Shown: piece after piece, positions 9,950 through 22,560 of the stretch | Position numbering within the stretch: position 1 is the first letter of the stretch | How the letters are laid out: every line of letters begins with the position of its first letter | NCBI RefSeq assembly: GCF_020509005.1 | Contig: NC_063016.1 | Span: forward strand, 2,170,001-2,234,000 | Reading direction: 5' to 3' | DNA length: 64,000 nucleotides | Origin: Fulvia fulva | Lineage: Eukaryota > Ascomycota > Dothideomycetes > Mycosphaerellales > Mycosphaerellaceae | Notes under the pieces: model-generated | The model's database searches: none | What the model was told of the DNA's origin: nothing | What the model saw: the letters and a program-made list of their open reading frames with translations, nothing else | Translations under genes and position numbers: made by a program

Positions 9950-11704
9950 AACAATATTAAATAGTAAGGATGCTATCCCTACCGCCGAGTTGTACGAGAA
10001 TATTGAAAAGATCGGTCTCTCTAGTATACTAGACGATTTTGTAATAGTACCTAGCCCTTAGGTAGTTACCGAGCTTAGGACTAGTAAAGGTTAGACTCGA
10101 GCCTTACTTAACGAGGGATCTAAAGTTAATATTATTAGCCCGAGGATAGTATATAAGTTTGGCTTGCCTATCGTACCTAGCGCCTACTTGTCCTTTTGAG
10201 GAGCGGGTAGAAGAGCGAAGTTTAAGGGGGTAATTTCAAAGCTTAACACTTAGGTATTTAGTGTATACTACTAGATTGATATGTTTATCTCTACTAATCT
10301 AGATTCGCCTACGATCCTTAGCCGCCCTTAGTATAGGAAGGTACGACGAATAGGCCGTAACTACGACGATAGATTATAGGAGGGAACAATCGCTAGTAGG
10401 AAAGGTAAAAGTATAATGTTCACGACTATTATAGGTACTAATAAGTACAAAACTCTTTAAGAACTTCTATAGTCCTCGAAAAAAGCGAACGCGGGTTTAT
10501 TTACGGTAGTTAATCCGCTATAAGTATTAGAAGTCCGGTTTTAAAACAAGTCCGCTTTTCGAGTCTAGTCGGGGAGATCTTAGTAAATATATTAGGGGCG
10601 AAGTGTTCTAATAATACGGCGTATCGATATCGATAAGAAGGTATAACGAAGCTAAACCCTAAGCCTATAGACACGACTGTCTTCGACTACTTTAAGAACT
10701 ACCGCGGCCCCGTATTATAATAAAGAGAAAATGTCTACGACCTTAGCCCGTATTCGAAGAAGTTACTAGAACTACTCGGGAACCGCTAATACTTAAGCGC
10801 TAAGGTGACTACTAACGCTCTAGGAGAGTAGGTCATTATAAATATGTACTCCGTATAGGGCGACTAGTGTACGGAGATCCTAAAACAGGGCCAGATTAAT
10901 AGGTAGGCTTAGAAACGAGACGTAGGGTTATATAGACCCGGTATTAGGATGCTATATATATTTACTATATATAAGCGAAAAGCTAACAAGAAAAGACCTA
11001 TTAATACGAGCGTTTACGAGAGGCCTTAGTCGAAAGTAGATAGTGATATAGATTAGAAGCGGAAGGCCCTTTACTAGGAATCTCTAATACTAGTAGGGTA
11101 AGGCCCGTTTAATAGGAGGTATCTTATTAAAAAGTTCTCTAGTATCGAGCGCGGCACGAGGATTATACCTAAAAGGCTCGCGTTAGTATTAAGGTTAGTA
11201 TCGCTCTCTCGGCTAAAGAAAGACAGATATTTAATAAAATGCTCTTTAACCGAGAAGGTGTCCTAGCGTAGGATTTTAGCTATATACGGCAGATCAGACA
11301 TAATGTTATACCTCCTTAGAAGATTATAACGATTACGTATAAACCGTAGTAGGCGCGGAACATTCGGTTATACCTAAGCTTACGAGCGATTATAGAACAG
11401 ATAATCCGCGCTCGAATTAAGAATAGAATTCTTAAGTATAGTTAAGGTACTTATACGAATGCTTAGTTCTTAGTAGCGAAGAAGGTCGAGCTAAATAGCG
11501 AAGCTATACTATATAGGTTGATCAACTCTACTATGCTCTTAAATAAGGTAACGATAAGGGATACAAATATTCCCCTAGATACGGACGGGTTCTCGGAAGA
11601 CTTTACTAGGTATAGAGTAGCCTCTTTAGTAGACTTATTCTCGGGGTACGACCAGATTATACTTAACAAAAGTAGCCGAGATTTGACGGCCTTTATAACG
11701 CCTC
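9950..11704 (+). pseudogene. Element E pol, first part: protease and N-terminal reverse transcriptase
   Basis: An aspartic-protease-like segment at about 10100-10330 reads LLNEGSKVNIISPRIVYKFG, where the catalytic Asp now reads Asn. RT sequence begins about 11160. The clearest stretch, 11518-11704, contains VASLVDLFSGYDQIILNKSSRDLTAFITPL, matching RT block 3 of Ty3/gypsy elements. The frame is cut at 11704 by element D and resumes at 17847. The host copy of the 5-bp target (GCCTC) is at 11700-11704. Confidence 0.72.
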
Positions 11705-12147
11705 TGTTAGGGCGAGAGCCTGGCCTATAAGATGTAAGGGTGAAAGCGAGAATGTAGGTACGAAGTGTAGATACAAAAGGGTATAGTATGATTGCTACAC
11801 AAAACAAAAGACGAAGAAAGCAAGAGAGGCCTAGGGAAGGCCAGATATTTATACGCGACCCTCGCGAGTGCGTGTCCCCGTATTAACAGGGCTAACCCGT
11901 GCGAAGCCGCGCTTAGCAGCTTTGCTCAAAACCTTATTCCAACCTGCCCTACGTTCCGAGTCTTCCACGTGCTTCAAGGTTTGGTAGAGGGGTGAATTTG
12001 GAGGGCTGGGTCCCGTAGTGAATGTTGCGGGGCATATGATTCTTGGCGTTTATACACTAAGCTAGACTGTCACTTCTTGACGACTTCTGAGCGCTCTGAG
12101 GCTCTTCTGTCCCCACCTTCTGTACACTCTATAGGGAGACCATGACA
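11705..12147 (-). repeat. Element D 3' LTR
   Basis: 443 bp, plus-strand ends TGTTAGGGCGAG...ACCATGACA. It is nearly identical to 17399-17841 and 58079-58521, and related to 62853-63371. Adjacent at 12148-12163 is the minus-strand polypurine tract (GTTCGGGGGGGCTAC), which identifies this as the 3' LTR. The small ORFs inside the LTR look incidental. Confidence 0.93.
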
Positions 12148-15100
12148 GTAGCCCCCCCGAACAAAGCTGAGTTCCTACGAAGCCGTAGTAGTTCCACATA
12201 TCGAGGATGTTCAGCTTCAGTACTAGGCCTAGGCCTAATGTCATGGTCGATATACTATTGGTAAGCCCCGTCGAAGAGCTCAGATTCGAAGAGCCTGCCG
12301 ATGTTGACTTCTGGGCCGTCTACGCGGGCGTAGTATTCTTCGATTGCTTGACGATTGAAGATGATATGTTGGATAGGTTCCTATAAGGTATCCTACTTAG
12401 GGCAACCTTGCTATTCGACTTCATACTTGATCGGCGGTAGTCCTTTAACGTCGTTAGGCTCTACGCGGATTCCCCGGATCTTACGGACGGCATAGTCGTC
12501 AGAAGGTAGGTTAACAGGCTCGTCGACTTCTACTTTATCGGGAGGACCTAGCATGTCTTAGTTTTGGTTCGGGAATGGGTCCTTAGCCGACGGCCGAAGG
12601 CGTACGGGATGGAAGACGTCGTAGATCTTTATGTTCGTAGGAAGAGCTAGACGGTAGGCGTATGAACTGATACGCTCGGTAATCTCAAAAGGACCTAGGT
12701 TCTTCCAGTTCAGCTTCTTAGAGGGGCGGTCCGTCTTGATGTTCTTAGAGTTGAGGTAGACTATATCGCCTACTTAGTAGTCGGGAGCTGGCTAGCGACG
12801 ACGATTAGCTTGATCCTCGTAGATTGCTTGTGCGTACACTATCTCGTCGTGAACTTCTTTATGGATCTATAAGAGCATAGTAGCGAACTTGTCTACTGCT
12901 TGCTCGTTTGCGTCTTCGGTAGGCGGGAGAGGTTCTTCTGGTTCTATGCCTATACGAGGGTAGTAACCTCTCGTAGTATAGAAGGGAGAGTAGCTAGTAG
13001 TCTCCGAGTCCTAGTTACGAGTAGCGAACTCTACCGTAGGGATATACTAAGGCCAATCCTTCTAGTAGTAGTCGACGAAGCAACGAAGGACCTGCTCGAG
13101 GATAGCGTTCGTAATTTCGGTCTAGCCGTCGGTCTGTGGCTAAAAACTGGTCGAGAGGTTATGCTTGATGCCCAGGATAGCACACAGACGCTTCTAGAAG
13201 TGCGAGATGAACTGGGTGCCTCTGTCAGAGGTGATACTATCCGGGAGGCCTTGAAAGCGCCAGACGAATTCGTAGAACAAGCGAGCAGTCTCCTTTACGG
13301 TTATGCTCTAGCACGGGATCATGTACCGGTCCTTAGAGTGACGGTCCACGATCACTAGAAGGGCCTTTGCTTTTACGCCGCTAAAGGTCTTGCCGTGAGG
13401 AAGATCGGTGATAAAGTCTATAGTGATGTGCTTCTACGGACGATCAGGAGCCGGGAGAGGGTACAAGAGACCGTAGGGACGGTAGCGGTTAGCTTTGGCT
13501 CTTCGGCAAGTAGCGCAGTTTAGCACGTAGCGGCGGACGTCCTTCTAGGAATGCGGCCACTAGTAATACCTAGCGAGGAGCTTGTGGGTCTTGGCTACGC
13601 CTAGGTGACCCCTAGAGGCGGAGTCGTGGATGATTTGAAGAATCTTAGCTCGGATATTAGAGCCTTCGGGCTGCGGTACGTAAAGCTTCTTACGGAAGTA
13701 GACGACACCTTCCTAGAGCTCGTACTCGGACAGCGAGAAGCCCGGGAATGTCCTCGCGCCAGATCCAAGGGCCTGAACTAACTCTTAGGCGTCTATATCG
13801 GCATCGTACGCTGTTCGTACTCGTGCTATAATGCCTTCGGGCTGCTCCTTATTATCAAACCCCTCAAAGTCTGATTCGGATAAGCCGTCGGTCGTTACTA
13901 AGCCCTCTTTATCGTCGTTCAAGTCCTTAGCGTCCGAGGCGTATTCTTCAGGCTCGGATTCATCGTCACTCTCGTCAAGGTAGGCAGGAGCGAGCACGAG
14001 AGTAGTAAAGGAAGCGGCGAGCGTAGGCTAGCCGTTCGATAGGTACTCTCGAAGCTCGGAAGAGAGGTTGTGCTCTTTAATGACTTGTTGCCCTACGATT
14101 TGCCGGCCCCCTCTTCGATCAACTAGAGAGTCTCTAGGGCGGCGGGTAAGGGCGTCGGCCATCGAGTTAGCCTTGCCGGGCGTGTACGAGATCACGAAGT
14201 TGAACCGGGAGAGGAACTCGCTCTAGCGGGCCTAGCGACGATTAAGCAGCTTGCTCTTCATAAAGTAGACGAGGTTCTTATGGTCGGAGCTTACTTAGAC
14301 GGGCATAGCAGAGCCTTCGAGCTCGGGGCGCTACTCTTCGAAAGCTTTGACGATGGCGAGAAGCTCCTTATCGTAGATCTCGTAGTTACACTCCGTGGCG
14401 GTCAACTTCTTAGAGAGGAAGGCGACAGGTAACCAGGGGGATTTAGGCGAGCGGCGTTGTAGCAGGACACCGCCCACTACGCCGTCGGATACGTCGGTCT
14501 CTATACGGGTCTCCAGTTCGAAATCGAAGTGCTGTAGAAGCGGGTTCTTAACAAACTTCGCTTTGAGCAAGTCAAAAGCCTCCTAGCATTCGTCGGTCTA
14601 GGCGAACTTCTCACCCTTGCGCGTAAGCTTCGTTAAAGGGCGTACCACGCCCGAAAATGCGTAGATGAAGCGGCGGTAGAAGTTAGCAAAGCCTAGGAAA
14701 CCCTAGACCTCTTTGACGTTCGTAGGAGCATCCTATTCGACGATAGCGTCGATCTTCTCTTGGTCCATCTTGATGCCGTCTACGGTAATGATCAAACTAA
14801 GGAACTTGACTTCGGTCTTCTCAAACTCGCACTTGTCGATATCGAGCTGTAAGCCGGCGTCTACGAGCTTCTAAAGGACCTTATAGACGTGCTCGCGGTG
14901 CTCCTCCTTAGTCTCGCTATAGACTAGGATGTCGTCGATATAGGCAGTGTAGAACTGATCGAGGAACTCCTAAAGGATGTCGTTAATAAAGTTCTAGAAG
15001 GTACTAGGCCCGTTCCAAACGCCGAAGGGTATAACGAGCGACTCGAACAGCCCGTAGCGAGTACGGAAGGCTATGAGATACTCGTGTCCTTCTACCATTC

Positions 15101-16130
15101 GTAACTTGTTAAACGTAGCGATGACATCGAGCTTGGTGAAGTACTTAGCCTTAGAGAGGCGCTCGAGCGTCTCCTAAATCAACGGTATTAGGTAGCGGTT
15201 CTTCTTTATAACAGCGTTCAAGCCTCGGTAGTCTACGTAGAAGCGTAGACTACCGCCGGGCTTCTTAACGAACATGACGGGACTGCTAGCGCTAGAACGG
15301 CTCGCTCGAATGAACCCCTTCTTTAGGTTCTCTTCGAGGTATCTCTTAAGGACGATAAGCTCTTCTCGGGACATAGAATATAACGGTCCGAACGGTGTCT
15401 CTACACCTTCTTCTAGCTCAATCTTATAGTCGTGAGGGCGATGAGGAGGCAGCTCGTCTACGGCTTTAGCATCGAATACGTAGAGGATGTGGTGTGCCTA
15501 AGGAGGGACCTTCGTAGTAGGGTCGGTAGGTGTACGCTTCTTGTCGAGCTTCTCGAGGGCGATGTCGATATCGCGGAGAGAGGCGGCGAAGACTTGAGCT
15601 TTAGGCTGCTTAGTAGCAGTGGTGAAGGCAGCGGCGTTCACCTAGAAGATCTTAGTATACTTAGGACCGCGCTGAGGCGGCGGAGAAGGCGGAGGTGCCG
15701 GAGGAACTTCTAGAGGGAAGCTGATAGTAAGGGAAGTCCAGTCGATGATAGGTCGGTGTCGTCTAAACTAGGGGAGGCCGAGGATAAACTTCTGATACGG
15801 TAGGGACGTAAGGAAGCTGGTGATCGATATACGCTTGCCTCCGAGGGTGATTGACGTGTGTATAACATAAGTAATCTTACTAGTGGTAGTCTCCGTGCCG
15901 TCAAAGAGTTCAAGGGTGCGAGGGTACTTAAGTTCCTAGGGTTCGAGGTTAAGAGAGGTCGCGAGTTTATAGTCTATAAAAGACTCGCCTAGTGCGCCAG
16001 TGTCTATAAGAGTGAGATTGGAAGAAGAGAGTTTCTTTAAGCCGATATTTACATTCGTAACGAACGGTTTGTAAGCGTAGTCCTTGCCCGTCTCGTCGTA
16101 TAGGTCTAGCTATACTGTATTGATCCTCAA
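12148..16130 (-). pseudogene. Element D pol: protease, RT, RNase H, integrase, chromodomain-like tail
   Basis: The frame is broken by scattered TAG stops, but long pieces survive. [27 protein letters not shown] and [10 protein letters not shown] near 15170-15370, and a catalytic YIDD at about 14930. RNase H: ETDVSDGVVGGVLLQ and NYEIYDKELLAI at 14331-14570. An acidic linker is at 13785-13997. Integrase lies at about 12700-13600. Near 12360-12540 a chromodomain-like segment reads YEVE(W)QGCPK(W)DTLQEP, where both Trp codons are now TAG; chromodomains steer chromovirus integration to heterochromatin. Chromodomain assignment is by motif shape only. Confidence 0.8.
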
Positions 16131-17398
16131 CTTCTTTCCTCTCTTCACTTTCGGTAAACGTTGTTCTTAGTCTTCATCGCGTCGATAAGGAAGACCTAGG
16201 CTTTTTCCTGCTTAGCGGGAGTAGTAGGAGCAGGCTCGATAGCGCCGACAGCGCCGCGAACCGGGTTGCGGGCGTTACGGGCAGCGAGCTACGGACAGTT
16301 AGCTACGATGTGGCCTAGACCGCCGTAGTAGGTACAGAGTCCGGCCTGGCGACGGCGAAGCTTCTCTTCGGGAGTGAGCTTACCGTTAACGAGGCCCTAG
16401 ACTCGAGGGACGGCGGCACTAGCGCTAAGATCTATAGCGTTACCTACAGAGACGGGAGGGAGAGCCGTAGGAGCGGCGGCGCCTAGTAGAGCAGCGAAGT
16501 GGCTTCCGGGACCACGAGGCTAACGACCTTAAGAACGGGAAGCGAGGAGAGAGGCGGTGTGTTTCATATTAGAGTCGAGGCGCTAGCAGGTCTCGACGAG
16601 CTTACGGAAGCTTATAGCACTAACGTCCTTGTCCTCGAGGGCTCGAAGAAGCTCTACTAACAAACCACGGCGGAGAGTGCTCTTCTTAGTCTCTTCGTTA
16701 TAGCCGGTGAACCCGATGTCGCGGTTAAAGGCCGCGAGGTACTCGGCGAAGCTCTTGTTCTTCTAGAGGAGGTTATAGATGGCGTTCTGGGCGGTGGCTC
16801 TACGGTCTAGATCACTAAAGGCAGCACGGAGGTCCTGCATCAAGGTGAGGACGTCCGGGCAGCCGATAGTCTACGTAGCGTTGTCGATATAGTGTTGTAC
16901 CTAAGCCGCGGCGTCTCCCCGAAGGAGGGAGAAGACGTACGTGACTTTGTCCTTCTCTTACGGAAAGTGGTCGGCATTAGCCAACAGCTTGATAGTAAGC
17001 TGTGTCTCAAATGCCTCAAACTTGCTCTTGTTGCCGTCGAACTCGTCTAGGTCGTTGACCTTCTTAGAGAAGTACTGGCGGCGGTTGTCGTCGGCGTACG
17101 GGGCGAGGTTCTAGAAGGTGTTTATAATACCTTGAAGGTATGTTGCTTAGTTGTTTGCTTGCTCGACCTGCTGGGCGGTCTCGCGGAAAGAGGAGACGGT
17201 GCGGTTGATAAGAGCGTAGGCGGTATCGGGGTTAGCGTTTGCCTAGGCACCGAAGGTAGCGGCGTTCGAGAAGGGGATGTCAGTCCACTCACTAAAGTGG
17301 AATGGAGTGTCTTGGTTGTCGAGGTTGACACCTCTATCGGTGGCGTGGTCACCTATAAGGATGACTCGAGTGGTTGACGGTTTGTTAGTCTTTTATAA
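16131..17398 (-). pseudogene. Element D gag
   Basis: This minus-strand frame, with TAG stops, lies just inside the 5' LTR. A zinc knuckle at 16336-16295 keeps CX2CX4HX4C spacing (CTY-Y-GGLGHIVANC), but its second Cys is now Tyr through a TGC to TAC change. A Gag-like helical region lies upstream at about 16500-17110. The N-terminal part at 17120-17380 is Ser/Thr/Pro-rich. Leader and primer binding site are not resolved. Confidence 0.72.
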
Positions 17399-17841
17399 TG
17401 TTAGGGCGAGAGCCTAGCCTATAAGATGTAAGGGTGAAAGCGAGAATGTAGGTGCGAAGTGTAGATGCAAAAGGGTATAGTATGATTGCTATACAAAACA
17501 AAAGACGAAGAAAGCAAGAGAGGCCTAGGGAAGGCCAGATATTTATACGCGACCCTCGCGAGTGCGTGTCCCCGTATTAACAGGGCTAACCCGTACGAAG
17601 CCGCGCTTAGCAGCTTTGCTCAAAACCTTATTCCAACCTGCCCTACGTTCCGAGTCTTCCACGTGCTTCAAGGTTTGGTAGAGGGGTGAATTTGGAGGGC
17701 TGGGTCCCGTAGTAAATGTTGCGGGGCATGTGATTCTTGGCGTTTATATACTAAGCTAGACTGTCACTTCTTAACGACTTCTAAGCGCTCTAGGGCTCTT
17801 CTGTCCCCACCTTCTGTACACTCTGTGGGGAGACTATGACA
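17399..17841 (-). repeat. Element D 5' LTR
   Basis: 443 bp, aligning without gaps to 11705-12147. The differences I noticed are transitions of the RIP type (for example ACCATGACA versus ACTATGACA near the end). It is followed by the GCCTC target duplication and then by E's RT frame. Confidence 0.93.
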
Positions 17842-20690
17842 GCCTCTTAGGCTTATACGGTATATAACGTTACTATAGGGTACGACGAACTTAGTTATTT
17901 AGTTCGTACGGGTAGTAACTAAGGTGTTAATAGACTACATTTCTTACCGAGCAAAACTATTTCTTAACGATATCGGCGTAAAAGGTCCTACTAAGGATTA
18001 TAGTAACGCTAAGGTAGAGCCTAGCCTTCGACGATAGGTCGTAGAATATATTATATCCCTTAATCTTGTTCTTACGGACCTAGAGAGGGCCGGAGCGGTA
18101 GTCGTAGAGGAGAAGTCGTAGTGGCTTTATAAGACTCTAAAGATCGTAGGCTATATTACTAGCCCGAGCGGCCGCTATCTAGATCCTAAGGTAGTGGCTA
18201 AGATCTTAGACTAGCTAACCCTAAAGTACGTAAAGGACGTTCGAGTTTATATTAGGATCTATATTTACTTCCGGATTTAGATCCCCTAGTTCGTAATCGT
18301 CGCTCGGCTAAAATATATATTACGGTTCACCTCGTAAGACTATACTTAGTACTACGTGACCTAGTACGCTAGCGCGCCCGGACCCTAGACCCCGACCTCG
18401 ACGTTTACTTTATTATAGCTTCGCGACTTACTTATCTTCTCTTCTTCGTAGAACTTATTCGATTCTAAGGTATTAATACGTTTGCGCCCTGTCTTACGCC
18501 TTGTCTATATTAATATAAGCTTTTAAGGAAGGACGTCGAGTTTATCTAGACTAAGAATAAGTAGTTCTCGAAAGAGAACCTAGTAAGATTCTTAGTAACA
18601 GTACTAGCGTTAGTAACTATCTCCTACGCCCTAGGAGCTAGTAGGATCTTCGTTTCTATTAACGCGAGTAGTATTAGGTAGGGTTATATAATATCGTAGG
18701 AATTACTAGATAATACTCGACGAAGATACCTAGTAAGGTATAAGAGCGGTACCTAGAACGTAAACGAGGCCAAGTACGATATAGGAAAGCGGGAGTACCT
18801 CGGAGTACTAAAGGGCCTTAAGAAGGTATAGCGCTACCTCGTAGGAGTAGACTTTATCCTCGAAGTTTATACTAAAACGCTAGTATAGTAGTTAAATCGG
18901 CTAGTATCTAATATTCTAAACTCTATAATAGTAAGGTAGGTTACTTAGATCCGGCTATTTACCTTTGAAGTAAGGCATGTCGATAGGAAGAAGTACTCCG
19001 GACCGGATATACTATCTCGTAAACTACCTATAGCTAAGGAGCTTACGGAACCTTACGATAATATTAATAAGATAATTAACGACAAATTCTTCCGTTACGC
19101 CGAGCTGGTTAATACTTTCCCCGTTATTCTAGAGCGTAAACGACTCCTCGAACCCTAGTATAGTGACAATTCCGAGCTTATAGCTTATATTTTAGAATAT
19201 CGAACACGACCGGAAGGGGTTACCCGGGCTTAGTATCGAAACCTCGTTAAGAAGAGTCCTTAGTACTATTTAAGAGACAAGCTCTTATTTTATTAGCGGC
19301 GAAGGGGTGTACCGATATAGCTAGTAGTAGACGATAATAATGCTTAGAAAGAGATCGTAATACACTATTTTAAAAAGTATAGTTACTAGAGTACCGAGCT
19401 AGTATATAATCTTGTTACTAGCCGGTATTACTAGGAGGGCTACTTCTCCGACGTATCGAATTAGATAAGGACTTATACTCCTTATAACTTTCGTAAAGGC
19501 AACTAGAGAGCAGGAGAAATATACTTATCGACTTAGTAGGTTATAGGAGAGAGGTAGTACTACGATCCCGTCTACGTATATAGAAACGGGTATATACTTA
19601 TCGCCCGAGAAGCTCTAAGTAGATAGATTAAGGCGAAGGTCGTACGGAAGCCTCTAAATTCGCGGGCGATTACTAAGTTCTTATACGAGATAGTATTTAG
19701 CCGGCATAGATACTACTATAAGATTGTACTTAATAACGCTAGTATTAACGAAGGGGAGGTAGAGAGGATGCTTATTAGTATAGGCATTAAGTATATCCGG
19801 ATCTTACCCTACTATCCGTAGTTAAATATAACTATAGAAGTAGGACATCGACCTATTCTAGCTATATTAGCTAAGCTCACTAAGAATACCTATAAGTCCT
19901 AGGAACGATAGACTACTACGGTGCTTTAGGCTAATAGAACTACGGTATCTAGAATTACGGGTATAACTCCGGCGGAGGTCCTATATAGCTATCGTACTGT
20001 TCTCCCGATCAAGGTAGAATACCCGATATAGGCGAACTATAAATAGGGATCTATTAGATTAACGGAGGAGCTATTAGCTATTCGGGCGCGTTAACTATAG
20101 GTACGGGACATAAGTCTCTAGGAGTTATAGTTACGAAGAGTAAGGCTTCGTACCCTAAGTAAGGAATACTTCGATACGAAACGTAGTATTAACTTCTAGG
20201 GGTTCTAGGTCGGGGATCTTATAATCAAGTTCGACAAGCCGTATAAGGATGACCTATCTAGAAAGATTAGTTACCGCTAGCTTAGGCCATATCGTATAGC
20301 TAAGTTGTACTCGGGGTTTAGTATATACGTCCTCGAAGAGCTTAATAGTACGAGGTTAAAGGGTATATAAGCCCGAGAGAACCTAAAGCTGATCCTATAG
20401 TTAAGACCGGACCCGGAGCTTAATCTTCCTAAAGCTAAAGACATTATAGCGATAGAGGATAGGGTTAATATCGCGAATATCGAAAAAGGCGATCTTCCGA
20501 ACGAGAATAGACCTACTACGTCTAAATCTAACGACGAAGAGGATGACGATATACTTCTAATAGGTATTAATAGAGCTACTATACTTCCGGAACTAGAATC
20601 TAAGCCGACGAGACTATAGGTACGGCCTTATAACCTTACTACGGAGGAGATAGCCAAATTCACTAGAATTTAGGTCAAAGGAGGGATAGG
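17842..20690 (+). pseudogene. Element E pol, second part: RT, RNase H and integrase
   Basis: This continues the frame cut at 11704, after the duplicated GCCTC. The RT catalytic block now reads FLNDIGVKGP (about 17960), the first catalytic Asp having become Asn, consistent with RIP on the opposite strand. RNase H-like sequence runs to about 18970. Integrase follows, with TIDRYI-type core sequence around 19600-19900 and a C-terminal region to about 20680 (VRPYNLTTEEIAKF). TAG/TAA replace Gln/Trp throughout. Gene order RT, RNase H, integrase marks it as Ty3/gypsy. Confidence 0.78.
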
Positions 20691-21036
20691 ACTTCATTAT
20701 TTCTTTTTCTTAGGCGTAAGGAGTTCACTTAGTAGTTTTGGTTTCTAACCTTGATTTAACTAGCTTCTAGTTCTAGTACCTAGTTTCTAGCGTACTTGAC
20801 TAATTTCTAGGCTATATCCTTGATTTAAGAGTAGGCTTACTACAAAGACTAGACTTTAACTTAGCCTCCTTAGCCCTTATAGAATAAACTTACAATCCCC
20901 TTAATATCTCTGGACTAACTACTTAACTAGACGCCGGATCCGCCTTCTTTACGTATAACTTATAGGTATAGTTTCTTAGTTTATATTAGGCGTAGTAGAG
21001 GTGAAACTAGGGACAGTTTTATAATACGGGAGGATA
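20691..21036 (+). other. Element E 3' non-coding region with polypurine tract
   Basis: About 345 bp of TpA-rich sequence between the integrase end and the 3' LTR. A short purine run, ACGGGAGGA, at 21026-21034 directly precedes the LTR start and is the likely polypurine tract. I see no other feature. Confidence 0.5.
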
Positions 21037-21189
21037 TATTAACGAGCTACGATCCTTCGTATTCTCGAGATCGGTGTCTATATTGTCGTCTAGAGTCTCT
21101 CGAAATACGATATATTCGAAAGCTCTTATAAAGGCCATTCTAACGATCTATAAAGTAGGCTACTACCCCTAGAATTAAGGGAGTTCTAC

Positions 21190-22560
21190 CTTATTCAATT
21201 TAGATAGCTTAAAGTTCTCTTTACCCTATTTCTTTAGCTCTAAACGCCGCGGAGGTGCCTAGCTATATTAGGCAACTCCTAGGTAATAGTAGCCTAGGCT
21301 ACGGCACTACCGGCGCCTACGGCTCTATAGGCGAAGCTCCCCTAAGACACCTAGTAGTAACTTATAGAGGACGCAAAAAGTATAGAAACTAACGATTAGC
21401 TCCTATACCGGTCTCTATAGGTAATGATTACTTAGCTACGTACGGCGCTTATACTATTATATAACTGAGGGCAATAAGAAATAAGGACGACGTCTAAGGC
21501 GATTAATAAGGCCACCTAGATTGAATACCCCTATAGCTAGGTATTGGTCGCGGTATCGATACTAGGCCCCCGTCTAACGTACGATATAGTTACGATCCGT
21601 ATTATAGTAAAGGAAGACTAGGCCGAAGTTACGAAGCTATTAAATAAGGAGCTCGCCTAACGAATTAGTTAACTAGGGGTAGTCGTAGTAAACTAATCGT
21701 CTAACGGTACTCTATAGATCTATACTAGCTCTACTACTACTAGGAGGTACCTAGAGGTATAGCTATAGTAGGTATCTAAGGTTACGGTATTAGCGAAGGT
21801 CTTAACGAAGCAATTTACGATCCTAGTCTACGATATACCTAAAGAGTTCGACCTAACTAACTAAGGTCACCTACGTACTCTCTAAGAGGACAACCTAGTC
21901 ACTCTTAACTCTCTAATCTAGAAGGCGACTTAGCTCTATAGGAAATGGCTAGAAGGTAAGAAGGCCTCGGCGCTAATAGTATAGCTATAAGACACGAAAG
22001 CGGCGGATCTAGCGATAGAATAAGGCCTAATCTAGTAATATAGCCTTAAGATAGTAGAAAAGCACTCCTTATCCTTTCGTATCCTCTAATACTTGAAATA
22101 CTAACAGTATAGACACTAAATATATACGTATATAAACAAGTAGGCCTACTCGAACTATATAGGAGACTATATATCTAGGGACTATATATTAGCTACGAGA
22201 CGGTACGCGAACTGTCCGGGGTACTACCTATCGTATAGCGCGGAATGCCTATAGCGGAAACTAGCGAAAAACAAGGTAATTACAAATAGAACCGTCGCCC
22301 TAAGATTCTACGGCGACCGTAAGGCTAGTCTATACCGGAACTAGTTAGTAGCGGTCGGGTATAAGCGCCCTAGGGCTAAGAATAATATAAAGGATACGTG
22401 ACCTAGAGCGTACGTAAGGCCACGTACTCTACTAGCTACGGCGAGGGAATCTAACTAGGCCCGGCTCCCCTTTAGTATATAGCTAATAGGCGTAGACTAG
22501 GACGTATAAGGTAGTAGGATATAGGATATTATAGAGGAAATGATTGTCGATAACGATAAC
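21190..22560 (+). pseudogene. LINE A ORF1 (zinc-knuckle RNA-binding protein), degraded
   Basis: Forward coding-like sequence with many TAG codons. The end carries zinc-knuckle remnants: a CX2CX3HX6C motif at about 22204-22248 reads YANCPGYYLSYSAEC, in which the first Cys and the His now read Tyr. This matches the third knuckle of LINE C ORF1 in spacing. In the minus-strand copy (about 55680-55700) the ORF1 end overlaps the ATG of ORF2 by a few codons (ATGCCGATAACTAG). Start position is uncertain. Confidence 0.6.

Larger units (their letters stand above)
11705..17841 (-). mobile_element. Gypsy element D (chromovirus type), complete, moderately RIP-mutated
   Basis: Two 443-bp LTRs (11705-12147 and 17399-17841) flank about 5.25 kb of internal sequence. 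A perfect 5-bp target duplication, GCCTC, lies at 11700-11704 and 17842-17846. The internal order on the minus strand is gag, protease, RT, RNase H, integrase and a chromodomain-like tail. It is inserted in the RT of element E, opposite in orientation. It keeps more CpA/TpG than E, so it arrived later but has still been through RIP. Confidence 0.93.

Noticed and set aside
11792..11995. 67-codon ORF repeated at 17486, 58166 and 62939
   Set aside because: It is repeated because the D LTR is repeated. It has no motif and varies with RIP, so I read it as non-coding LTR sequence.
12900..13358. 152-codon plus-strand ORF in element D
   Set aside because: Antisense to the D integrase region on the minus strand; no recognisable domain.
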